From contig VAYJ01000061.1 of NCBI GenBank assembly GCA_005888465.1, positions 1 through 14,280 on the forward strand: 14,280 nt of DNA. Reading direction: 5' to 3'. This DNA comes from Actinomycetota bacterium. GTDB taxonomy: Bacteria; Actinomycetota; UBA4738. Both the position numbers and the translations under genes were made by a program. Positions 1 through 6,228 of the stretch are shown here, one piece after another; the stretch's first letter is position 1; every line of letters starts with the position of its first letter. Below the pieces are notes generated by a model. That model made no database searches, had not been told where the DNA came from, and was given only the letters and a program-made list of their open reading frames with translations.

Positions 1-273
1 TCGGCGATGAGCTCGAGGGTGATCGGCTCGAAGCGCTCGAGGATTGCGCGGATCGCGGCCACGCGCTCGGCGAATCCGGGAAGCGCACGCCAAGCGTCGA
101 TCGCCTCGAGGCTCTCCCATGGCCCGATGGTCACGAATCGTCGCGGGTCGGCGACGTCACGCAGCAGCTTCGCGGAGGCCGTCCCTGCGACCTCGCGCGT
201 GGTCCACTCCGCGAGCTCCTTCCAGGCTGCGGCGAACTGCCACCCAGACTCCCAAGGTGTACGGCTGCCCCAT
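1..273 (-). pseudogene. frameshifted ABM-like (antibiotic biosynthesis monooxygenase family) paralogue, partial
   Basis: Read on the minus strand from ATG 273, the product begins MGQPYTLGVW, nearly the same as residues 5-13 (GQPYTCGIW) of the intact gene just upstream, but the frame then stops after 37 codons. From base 239 a second frame, shifted by +1, continues the homology without a stop to the window edge: QFAAAWKELAEW, DPRRFVTIGPWES, IDAWRALPGFAERV, FEPITLELIA. These match FVKRWTALVE, DPHRFLSFGAWED, ADGWRATEAFGERM and the C-terminal end of the intact paralogue. Against that paralogue about eight residues (TVRDGNEE) are missing at the break, with 4 nt present where 24 are expected. This is a roughly 20-nt deletion rather than a single-base slip. 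The second frame is preceded by an in-frame TGA (275-273) and has no nearby start codon, so the gene looks inactive unless the assembly is wrong. The true stop lies just outside the window. The ABM family assignment is by overall pattern; no function can be given. Confidence 0.7.
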
Positions 274-286
274 CACGCCCGGCGCC

Positions 287-592
287 TCAAACACCGACCG
301 CGATCCGCAGCGTCGAGTCGTTCGGGCGGAAATCCTCGCACAGCTCCCGGCAAGCCTGCATCCGCTCGCCGAACGCTTCGGTCGCGCGCCATCCGTCCGC
401 GGTCGCCCAGTCCTCCCAGGCGCCGAACGAGAGGAACCGATGCGGGTCCTCGCGCCCCTCGATCAAGATGAAGGACCGGCCGCCCTCGCCCGCGGATTCG
501 ACGAGCGCCGTCCAGCGCTTGACGAACTCCTCCTCGTTCCCATCGCGCACCGTCCAGATCCCACACGTGTACGGCTGACCGATCGTTGCCAT
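287..592 (-). CDS. ABM-like small protein (antibiotic biosynthesis monooxygenase family)
   Basis: This encodes 101 residues from an ATG with a good Shine-Dalgarno (GAGGGGG, 604-598, 5-nt spacer). The layout is typical of a single dimeric alpha-beta barrel (ABM/Dabb-type) domain: an opening strand GQPYTCGIWTV, a helix EEEFVKRWTALVE, a strand with RSFILIEG, then DPHRFLSFGAWEDWA and a second helix WRATEAFGERMQACRELCEDF. The domain fills the whole protein. Family members are cytoplasmic, dimeric, and range from cofactor-free monooxygenases to haem-degrading or simply stress-related proteins. No residue here fixes a substrate. A broken tandem copy follows 13 bp downstream on the same strand, so the pair arose by duplication. 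There are three Cys (residues 10, 81, 85), none in a recognised motif. Alternative: an uncharacterised Dabb-fold protein. Confidence is high that it is a gene, moderate for the family. Confidence 0.75.
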   Translation of the reverse strand: MATIGQPYTCGIWTVRDGNEEEFVKRWTALVESAGEGGRSFILIEGREDPHRFLSFGAWEDWATADGWRATEAFGERMQACRELCEDFRPNDSTLRIAVGV

Positions 593-807
593 GGGAACCC
601 CCTCGCTCCGAAGGTCGCATCATGTCTGACAGGCCCACTGGGGGCAAGGGCAAGCGCCGCTCACTCCTACGTCCTTCGGCCTAGAGGGCGGGCCGCTCGG
701 CGCCGGTCTGCGATCACCCCCCGTGGCTGCCAGAAAGAGGTCTTCGGGGGAGCACATTGAGGCTTCCAGGTGATTCGCCCGAGCGGGCCTCCATCGATAC
801 TCAGGAC

Positions 808-2610
808 ATGATCTACGACCGATCTTGGGGCGGGACCGTGGCGCTGGCGCGCTCGTGGGGCGCCCGGCGCCGCCAGGCGTTCGGGACGCGGTTCACGGCC
901 CTCGCGATCGCCTCGCTCGTCGTGGTCGCGACCGGCGGGGTCGCCCGGAGCGCCGCGGCCGCCCTCGGGAACCTCCGGATGTCGGTGATCGTGCGGACCC
1001 TCGCCGGGGACGGGACGCCGGCGGAACAGGCCGTCCGCGGGCTCGGAGGGACCGTTGGCCTGCGCCTGGGGATCATCGACGGGTTCTCCGCGACCATCCC
1101 GGCCGCTGCCCTGACCACGCTGCAGACGATGCCCGGCATCGTCTCGGTCTCGCCGAACACACACCTTCGGCCCGAGAGCGCGAACTATGACCCGAGCACC
1201 GACGTGAACTCCATGGACTCGACCACCCAGTACACGGGCGCGCAGGACTTCTGGAGCGCGGGCTACACGGGCGCTGGCGTCGACGTCGCGGTGATCGACT
1301 CCGGCGTCGCGCCGGTGGACGGCATGAGCGCGGCGGGCAAGGTGGTGTACGGACCGGACCTCTCACTCGAATCGCAGGCGCCGAACCTGACCAACCTCGA
1401 CACCTTCGGCCACGGCACGTTCATCTCCGGGCTGATCGCCGGGCGAGACGACGAGGCGACGGCTCCCTACCAGAGCGACCCGGCCTCGATGTACAGGGGG
1501 ATGGCGCCGGACGCCCGGATCGTGAGCATCAAGGTGGCGACGGCGGACGGCGGGACCGACGTCTCGCAGGTGATCGCGGCCATCGACTGGGTCGTCCAGC
1601 ATGCGCACGATACCGGCATGAACATCCGGGTGCTCAACCTCTCGTACGGCACGAACAGCTCCCAGAGCTACGTGTCGGATCCGCTCGCCTACGCCGCCGA
1701 GGCGGCATGGAAGAGCGGGATCGTGGTCGTCGCTTCGGCGGGAAACCTGGGGTTCCAGCGGAGCCACGGATCGCCGGCGCTGGCGAACCCGGCGTTCGAC
1801 CCCTACATCATCGCGGTGGGATCGTCCGACTCCGAGGGCACCCAAACGGTCGTCGACGACACCGTAAGCAAGTTCTCGGCCGGCGCGAAGTGGGGCAATG
1901 CGCGCGCTCCCGACTTCGTCGCGCCCGGGGCGCATCTGCAGGGTCTGCGCGTGCCCAACTCCTACATCGACGCCAACCACCCCGAAGGCATGATCGACGC
2001 GCGGTACTTCCGCGGGAGCGGCACCTCGCAGTCCGCGGCGATCGTCTCCGGCGCCGTGGCGCTGCTGCTCTCGAAGAACCCGTCGCTCGCGCCCGACCAG
2101 GTCAAGAAGATGCTGCAGAACGGCGCGTACAAGCTGAGCAGCTTCAACGCCCTGGTGCAGGGAGCCGGTGAGCTGCGGATGACGCCGCTCCTGTCGATGG
2201 CAGCGCCGAACTTCACGCAGAGCTTCCTCAACGCGACCGGCACGGGGCTCCTTGAGCTCGCTCGCGGGACCGATCACCTCACCCGCGACGGCGTGGTCCT
2301 CAGGGGCGAGCAGGACATCTTCGGCCACCTCGTCGACGACCCGGCCATCGCGCTCCTGGAGAGCGCCGGTAGCTCGTGGTCGGGAGGCGACTGGAACGGC
2401 GACACGTGGACCGGCAGCAGCTGGAGCGGCAGCTCGTGGTCTGGGTCGAGCTGGAGCGGGAGCTCGTGGAGCGGATCGAGCTGGAGCGGCAGCTCCTGGT
2501 CCGGAGCGAGCTGGAGCGGGTCCAGCTGGTCGGGAAGCTCGTGGTCCGGGTCGAGCTGGAGCGGGTCGAGCTGGAGCGGGCAGTCCTGGAGCAACAGCAG
2601 CTGGGGATAG
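808..2610 (+). CDS. secreted S8 (subtilisin-like) serine protease with C-terminal SSWSG repeats
   Basis: The catalytic set is complete. Numbered from ATG 808 (600 aa): Asp164 in VDVAVIDSGV, His202 in FGHGTFISGLIAGR, oxyanion Asn313 in VVVASAGN, and Ser407 in GTSQSAAIVSGAVALLLS. The N-terminus has an Arg-rich stretch (GARRR), a hydrophobic core (about residues 29-45) and a likely signal-peptidase site near ARSAAA (about 49-51). Residues about 58-123 resemble an I9-type inhibitor prodomain, ending in MPGIVSVSPN, so it is probably made as a zymogen and exported. After the protease domain a linker (about 440-520) leads into roughly fifteen tandem five-residue SSWSG-type units (522-600). Start choice: the frame is open back to TTG 757, which has a GGAG 4 nt upstream, but codons 757-807 lack the strong GC3 bias seen after 808, so ATG 808 is preferred. 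GTG 838 is also possible and would give a more standard signal peptide. The substrate is unknown. The upstream gap (593-807) shows no gene I can support. Confidence 0.93.
   Translation: MIYDRSWGGTVALARSWGARRRQAFGTRFTALAIASLVVVATGGVARSAAAALGNLRMSVIVRTLAGDGTPAEQAVRGLGGTVGLRLGIIDGFSATIPAAALTTLQTMPGIVSVSPNTHLRPESANYDPSTDVNSMDSTTQYTGAQDFWSAGYTGAGVDVAVIDSGVAPVDGMSAAGKVVYGPDLSLESQAPNLTNLDTFGHGTFISGLIAGRDDEATAPYQSDPASMYRGMAPDARIVSIKVATADGGTDVSQVIAAIDWVVQHAHDTGMNIRVLNLSYGTNSSQSYVSDPLAYAAEAAWKSGIVVVASAGNLGFQRSHGSPALANPAFDPYIIAVGSSDSEGTQTVVDDTVSKFSAGAKWGNARAPDFVAPGAHLQGLRVPNSYIDANHPEGMIDARYFRGSGTSQSAAIVSGAVALLLSKNPSLAPDQVKKMLQNGAYKLSSFNALVQGAGELRMTPLLSMAAPNFTQSFLNATGTGLLELARGTDHLTRDGVVLRGEQDIFGHLVDDPAIALLESAGSSWSGGDWNGDTWTGSSWSGSSWSGSSWSGSSWSGSSWSGSSWSGASWSGSSWSGSSWSGSSWSGSSWSGQSWSNSSWG
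2371..2607 (+). repeat. 15-bp tandem repeat tract encoding SSWSG pentapeptides
   Basis: The array holds about fifteen in-frame 15-bp units encoding SSWSG, with variants GDWNG, DTWTG and ASWSG near or within the tract and QSWSN plus a terminal SSWG at the end. Trp recurs exactly every fifth residue. Serine codons alternate between AGC and TCG/TCT/TCC while the amino acids are held nearly constant. This points to expansion followed by selection on the protein, not a very recent DNA slippage event. The tract forms the extreme C-terminus of the S8 protease. Confidence 0.95.
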
Positions 2611-2632
2611 CCTGAGCCGCCGCCCGAGCCGA

Positions 2633-2638
2633 TACGCT
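2633..2638 (+). promoter_or_regulatory. candidate -10 box (TACGCT) for the AlkZ-like gene
   Basis: TACGCT fits TANNNT and ends 8 nt before ATG 2647. That spacing would put the transcription start at or next to the start codon (leaderless). No Shine-Dalgarno is visible before this ATG, which supports the reading. No convincing -35 is seen. Confidence 0.45.
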
Positions 2639-2646
2639 TGGGCGCC

Positions 2647-3756
2647 ATGGCGGTCCGCGTCACCTGGCCCCAAGCCCTCGCCTGGCGGATGCGCCGACAT
2701 CTCCTCGATCCGGTCGGGACCGAATCCGTCGCCGGTGTCGTACGGCGCCTCTGCGGCGTGCAGGCACAGGTCGCCTCCTCGGCGGAGCTCGCGCTGCGGG
2801 TTCGACGCCAGACGTCCCACTCGGGTGAGGTGAGCCGGTCCCTGTCGGAGGGCCGCCTCATCAAGACCTGGGCGATGCGGGGAACGCTGCACCTGCTCAC
2901 GCCCCAGGACGCGGGCACGTTCCTCTCGCTCATCGCTGCCGGGAGATCCTGGGAGCGCCCGAGCTGGCAGCGGTACTTCGGCGTGACGCCCTCGACGATG
3001 GAGCGGCTACGCGCCGTTGTGCGCGACGCGCTCGACGGCGCGGTGCTCTCACGCGAGGAGCTGGTGGCCGCCGTCGCACGAGTGCGCGGATTGGGGCACG
3101 TCGCGGACGGCCTGCGGTCCGGCTGGGGGACGCTGCTGAAGCCGCTCGCCTGGCAGGGCGACCTCTGCTTCGGGCCGAGCCGCGGTACGCGCGTCACGTT
3201 TGCGCGTCCCGAGGAGGCGAGCCGGCAGTGGGCGGGCGTCCCGGATCCGGAGGAAGCGGCGCCGCTCGCGATGCGCGCGTACTTCGCCACGTACGGTCCG
3301 GCCACGGTCGAGGCGTTCGGCGACTGGCTCGCCGGTGGGTGGTTCGGCAAGCGGAAGCTCCGCGCGTGGTTCTCGGAGCTGGGCGACGCCGTCACGGAGG
3401 TGGGCGTCGGCGGCGACCGCGCCTACGCGCTCACGGAGGACCTCGACGAGCTGGCGGCGACCCGGCCGAGCGCCGCGGTGCGGCTGCTGCCCGGCTTCGA
3501 CCAGTACGTGCTCGGGCCGGGGACCGGCGACGCTCGGGTCGTGCCGAGCGCTCATCGCGCCGAGGTCAGCAAGCAGAGCGGGTGGATCGCGCCGGTCGTG
3601 GTGCGGGGAGGCGTGGTGTGCGGAACGTGGGAGCTGGACATGGACCAGGTTCGGGTCGCGTGGTTCGCCGAATCCGGCCGTCTGCCGCGGTCCGCCTTGC
3701 GGGCCGAGGTCGCGCGGCTGTCCGGGATCCTCGGCCGGGACCTGGCGCTCGCGTAG
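2647..3756 (+). CDS. winged-helix DNA-binding protein, AlkZ-like DNA glycosylase family
   Basis: A 369-residue protein of the HTH_42/AlkZ family (Pfam PF06224), close to the usual length of about 360-400. Family signatures visible: LCGVQAQVASSAELALRVR near the N-terminus, TWAMRGTLHLLTPQD (about 74-88), LPGFDQYVLGPG (about 280-291), and a C-terminal domain with VVRGGVVCGTWELD. The AlkZ/AZL branch acts through a QxQ pair near residues 37/39. Here QAQ gives Gln39 and Gln41, so the catalytic motif is present; the AlkX/YcaQ branch has QxD instead. Known AlkZ members unhook bulky or crosslinked alkyl adducts from DNA and give self-resistance to DNA-alkylating natural products. The substrate here is unknown and no biosynthetic cluster is adjacent. 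Start: ATG 2647 has no Shine-Dalgarno but a -10-like TACGCT 8 nt upstream. TTG 2638 in the same frame would add three residues and is less likely. The gene stands alone, 36 bp after the protease. Confidence 0.85.
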   Translation: MAVRVTWPQALAWRMRRHLLDPVGTESVAGVVRRLCGVQAQVASSAELALRVRRQTSHSGEVSRSLSEGRLIKTWAMRGTLHLLTPQDAGTFLSLIAAGRSWERPSWQRYFGVTPSTMERLRAVVRDALDGAVLSREELVAAVARVRGLGHVADGLRSGWGTLLKPLAWQGDLCFGPSRGTRVTFARPEEASRQWAGVPDPEEAAPLAMRAYFATYGPATVEAFGDWLAGGWFGKRKLRAWFSELGDAVTEVGVGGDRAYALTEDLDELAATRPSAAVRLLPGFDQYVLGPGTGDARVVPSAHRAEVSKQSGWIAPVVVRGGVVCGTWELDMDQVRVAWFAESGRLPRSALRAEVARLSGILGRDLALA

Positions 3757-3822
3757 GACCAGAGCCAACCGAACCGTCGCCTCGTGCGTCCTTGGCGTGG
3801 ATCCCACGAGAGGAGAGGACTC

Positions 3823-4953
3823 ATGAGGCGCGCACTCGCCTTGGTCACGATCGCGGCAACGATGGCCCTGGCCGTCCTGGCAATGGGGCCGACGGCCTCC
3901 GCCGCAAGGAATTCGGCTCTCCCCGACGGCTTTCTTGCACAATCTCAGAGCTGGATCTCGCCGTCCCAGGGCTGGATCCTGGGCGTCATGCCATGCGGAA
4001 GTTCGAACGCCTGCACTACGGCGCTCGGCACCGCGGACGGAGGCGCCACATGGAACACGCTCGGGACCCTCGCGGCTCCACTGAGCCTCGAGACGCCGAA
4101 CGGCGTGACCCAGATGCGATTCGCCGATCGAATGCACGGCTGGGCGTTTTGGCCCGCGTTCTGGGGCACCACCGACGGCGGGGCGACCTGGCAAGCCGTC
4201 GCTCCACCCGGCGGCGGTCAGCAGGTCTTGTCGCTCGCGGCCGACGCGAGCGTCGCCTACGCCGTCGTGTCCCCCTGCGCGCTCAATCACATCTGCGGCA
4301 AGCCGCTCACGCTCTGGCGCTCCACACCTGGGCATGGATCGTGGACGAAGGTAGCACTCAGCCTCCCGGCCAGCACCTCCCCGGTCGTGCTCGCTGTGCG
4401 CGGGACGGTCGCCTATCTCGCCATCCCCGCGGGCCTGCTCGGGGCCGGTGCCGAGCCCGACACCCTCGACGTGACGGTGGACGGCACGACGTGGAGCGCG
4501 CGGCCCGACCCCTGCAACCCAGCCAACGGCGAGACGCTCACGAGCATCGCCCCGATCTTCGGCACGAAGGTCGCGCTGCTGTGCCAGGGCAACATCGGGT
4601 TCGGCCAGGCCGTGAAGCGCGTGCTTCGTTCGATCGACGACGCGCAGACCACGTACTCAGCTGGCACCACGCCGATCCTCGGGATCGTTTCGCAGCTCGC
4701 CGGGGCGCCGAACGGCACCCTCGCCCTGTCGTCGTGGGGGGCGCCGGGGAGCTGGGTTTACCGGAACACGGGCGGTAAGGCCTGGACGACGTCCGTGTCG
4801 CTGAACGACCTCGGCGAGGGCTGGAACGACATCACGTTCGTCTCGAACCTCGTCGGGTTCGCGGTCTACGGGCCTGACGGCGTGTGGCCGTACAACCGTA
4901 CCGGCGAGCTGTGGGAGACGACGGACGGCGGCGTGACCTGGGCGCCCCTCTGA
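3823..4953 (+). CDS. secreted BNR/Asp-box beta-propeller-like protein
   Basis: This is a 376-residue exported protein. It has a classical signal peptide (MRRALALVTIAATMALAVLA, then a probable cut at TASA, about residue 27). Asp-box/BNR signatures (S/T-x-D-x-G-x-T-W type) appear at about 69-77 (GTADGGATW), 115-123 (GTTDGGATW) and 366-373 (TTDGGVTW), with a degenerate VDGTTW at about 219-224. Such repeats mark the blades of sialidase- or YCF48-like propellers. No sialidase active-site Arg triad can be assigned, so enzymatic activity should not be assumed. Six cysteines (58, 64, 152, 158, 231, 254) in the mature chain suggest up to three disulfides, as expected outside the membrane. The start is fixed by a strong Shine-Dalgarno, AGGAG at 3811-3815, 7 nt before the ATG. 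It lies 66 bp after the AlkZ-like gene and ends at a hairpin shared with the convergent VOC gene. Function unknown. Confidence 0.8.
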   Translation: MRRALALVTIAATMALAVLAMGPTASAARNSALPDGFLAQSQSWISPSQGWILGVMPCGSSNACTTALGTADGGATWNTLGTLAAPLSLETPNGVTQMRFADRMHGWAFWPAFWGTTDGGATWQAVAPPGGGQQVLSLAADASVAYAVVSPCALNHICGKPLTLWRSTPGHGSWTKVALSLPASTSPVVLAVRGTVAYLAIPAGLLGAGAEPDTLDVTVDGTTWSARPDPCNPANGETLTSIAPIFGTKVALLCQGNIGFGQAVKRVLRSIDDAQTTYSAGTTPILGIVSQLAGAPNGTLALSSWGAPGSWVYRNTGGKAWTTSVSLNDLGEGWNDITFVSNLVGFAVYGPDGVWPYNRTGELWETTDGGVTWAPL

Positions 4954-4978
4954 GGGGCGGGACCCTCAGTCCCGCCCC
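4954..4978. terminator. bidirectional hairpin terminator between convergent genes
   Basis: GGGGCGGGAC (4954-4963) and GTCCCGCCCC (4969-4978) form a perfect 10-bp stem with a 5-nt loop. It begins right after the TGA of the propeller gene. The minus-strand VOC gene's TGA (4968-4966) sits in the loop, so its last three codons (Gly-Arg-Asp) are part of the stem. There is no T-tract on either side, so it may stop RNA polymerase weakly or mainly protect 3' ends. Confidence 0.65.
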
Positions 4979-5628
4979 ATGATGGTCGCGATGTCGACCT
5001 CGTTGCCCTCGGCGTCGGCGAGCGTCCACCACTCCGGCGCGTGCGCGTCGCTCACCATGTGCCCGCCGGCCGCGATCGCGGCCGCGACGCGGGCCTCGGC
5101 CTGGTCGTACGCCACCCAGAGGTCGACGTGGATGCGGTTGCGCTGCGGGCGGGGCGCGTCCATCCGCTGGAACCAGATCGACGGGCCGCGCCTGCGCGGG
5201 TCGATCAGGTCCTCGTCCGGCGTGTCACCCCGGTAGTCGTAGTCGAGGACCGCGCGCCAGAACGGCATCACCTCGACGCTGATCAGTGCGTCGATGGTGA
5301 CCTGGAACGTCTGGACGCGGGACGGGTCGGCAACCGCTCCCTGCTCCCGCGCGACGCCTGAGATCCGGCGGGCGTGTTCGATGTGCTCCGTGCTGAGCCC
5401 GAAATAGTCATCCGCGATCGTAATGAAGCGCACGGTCACGCCGTCGCGTCGCACGTCCACGTCGGGCGGCTCTTCGAAGCCGTCGAGCTTCCCGATCGCC
5501 TCGGCGAGCTGGACGCCCTCGGCGAACGAACCGGTGCGGAAGTAGGCGCAGGCGCCCTCGCCCACGACCCGCCAGTCCTCCACGCCCTCGGCCTGGTGGA
5601 ACTCCCGGGCCGGCAGGTGCTCGCCCAC
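4966..5628 (-). CDS. VOC family protein with N-terminal pterin-carbinolamine-dehydratase-like domain
   Basis: A 220-residue, two-part protein. Residues about 1-95 follow the pterin-4a-carbinolamine dehydratase (PCD) pattern: AREFHQAEGVEDWRVVGEGACAYFRTG, a helix SFAEGVQLAEAIGKLDG, then EEPPDVDVRRDGVTVRFIT and GLSTEHIEHARRIS. In active PCDs the segment before the strand reads HHP; here it is EPP (residues 53-55), so the catalytic His pair is absent and dehydratase activity is unlikely. Residues about 105-220 are a glyoxalase/VOC half-barrel: VQTFQVTIDAL, MPFWRAVLDYDY, RIHVDLWVAYDQAEARVAAAIAAGG and WWTLADAEGNEVDIATI. VOC domains bind a metal and a small ligand; the substrate here is unknown. Start is GTG 5628, preceded by GGGGGAG (5643-5637) inside the end of the DinB gene and 5 nt after its stop, so translation is probably coupled. 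Confidence 0.82.
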   Translation of the reverse strand: MGEHLPAREFHQAEGVEDWRVVGEGACAYFRTGSFAEGVQLAEAIGKLDGFEEPPDVDVRRDGVTVRFITIADDYFGLSTEHIEHARRISGVAREQGAVADPSRVQTFQVTIDALISVEVMPFWRAVLDYDYRGDTPDEDLIDPRRRGPSIWFQRMDAPRPQRNRIHVDLWVAYDQAEARVAAAIAAGGHMVSDAHAPEWWTLADAEGNEVDIATIMGRD

Positions 5629-5633
5629 TCCGG

Positions 5634-6173
5634 CTACTCCCCCGTCTCGCCGTCGATGGACTCACGAAGGAGGTCCGCGTGGCCGTTGTGGCGTGCGTAT
5701 TCCTCGATCATGTGGACCAAGATCCAGCGAAGGCTCGGCGCCTCGCCGCTCGGCCAGGTGCGCTTCGCGAGCTGATCCAGGCCACCCTGCCCGAGCGCGT
5801 CGGCGACGAGGGACCGCGACCGTTCGACGGCGCGCTGCCACATCGCGCGCAGCTCCTCGGGCGAGTCCTCCGCGGCCGTGCGGAACTCCCAGTCGGGATC
5901 CGCCTTCCAGTCGATCGTGTTCCAGGGGGCCGCATAGTCGTTGCCGTGGAGCGACCGCGAGAACCAGCTGTCCTCGACCAGGGCGAGGTGTTTGAGCAGG
6001 CCGCCCAAGGTCAGCTTCGAGGCGGCCGTCGTCGCGCGCAGGCCGGCCGCGTCGAGCCCGTCGCACTTCCAGGCGAAGGTCGCGCGCTGGTAGTCCAGGA
6101 ACCCGAGCAGCGTGGCGGCCTCGTCGCCGGTGATCGGTGGTTCGGGACGCCCGTGCTCGTCGACGTCAGGCAT
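5634..6173 (-). CDS. DinB/DUF664 family protein
   Basis: A 179-residue four-helix-bundle protein of the DinB superfamily (DUF664/mycothiol-transferase-like branch). Seen directly: helix one with LLGFLDYQRATFAWKCDGL; TLGGLLKHLALVEDSWF with candidate metal ligand His62; and WILVHMIEEYARHNGHADLLRE with His154, His162 and His165, the conserved DinB_2 end block. Characterised relatives use a metal-binding His triad to activate a thiol (mycothiol, bacillithiol or glutathione) for transfer or detoxification. Involvement of mycothiol here is inference and would fit an actinobacterium. The ATG at 6173 has no Shine-Dalgarno, but TAGACT (6187-6182) lies 8 nt upstream, suggesting a leaderless mRNA. It is the first gene of a pair with the VOC fusion protein and diverges from the LtrA gene across 55 bp. 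Confidence 0.87.
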   Translation of the reverse strand: MPDVDEHGRPEPPITGDEAATLLGFLDYQRATFAWKCDGLDAAGLRATTAASKLTLGGLLKHLALVEDSWFSRSLHGNDYAAPWNTIDWKADPDWEFRTAAEDSPEELRAMWQRAVERSRSLVADALGQGGLDQLAKRTWPSGEAPSLRWILVHMIEEYARHNGHADLLRESIDGETGE

Positions 6174-6181
6174 GGAGCGGG

Positions 6182-6187
6182 AGTCTA
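6182..6187 (-). promoter_or_regulatory. candidate -10 box (TAGACT) for the DinB-VOC pair
   Basis: Read on the minus strand, TAGACT fits TANNNT and ends 8 nt before the DinB ATG at 6173. There is no ribosome-binding site, so a leaderless start is likely. It shares a 55-bp divergent region with the LtrA promoter. Confidence 0.45.
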
Positions 6188-6209
6188 GCTCAGCCGTTCG
6201 CCGGAAGGG

Positions 6210-6215
6210 TAGGCT
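6210..6215 (+). promoter_or_regulatory. candidate -10 box (TAGGCT) for the LtrA gene
   Basis: TAGGCT fits TANNNT and ends 13 nt before ATG 6229, which would give a leader of only about 5-7 nt. No Shine-Dalgarno is apparent in the GC-rich gap. Confidence 0.35.
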
Positions 6216-6228
6216 GCGTCCGGCCACC

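Noticed and set aside
757..807. Upstream TTG start for the protease with a GGAG 4 nt before it
   Set aside because: Codons between 757 and 807 lack the GC3 bias of the gene, and the added peptide would lengthen an already complete signal-peptide region. It is kept only as an alternative.
2371..2607. Possible CRISPR or minisatellite array
   Set aside because: Units are 15 bp with no spacers and keep one reading frame in a protease gene, so this is a coding repeat.
1363..3395. Long minus-strand open frames opposite the protease and AlkZ-like gene, rich in Pro-Ala-Arg or Gln-Leu-Asp-Pro repeats
   Set aside because: These are antisense readings of the high-GC plus-strand genes and of the 15-bp repeat; they have no family motif, and the plus strand has complete catalytic signatures.
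3781..3810. Inverted repeat CTCGTG/CACGAG before the propeller gene
   Set aside because: It has only a 6-bp stem with an 18-nt loop, and such matches are expected by chance in this GC-rich DNA. It lies just upstream of the Shine-Dalgarno, but nothing else supports a regulatory role.
3228..4778. 516-codon plus-strand frame bridging the AlkZ-like and propeller genes
   Set aside because: It is an out-of-frame shadow dominated by Arg/Gly/Ala, with no domain pattern. The two real genes in other frames have motifs and one has a strong Shine-Dalgarno.
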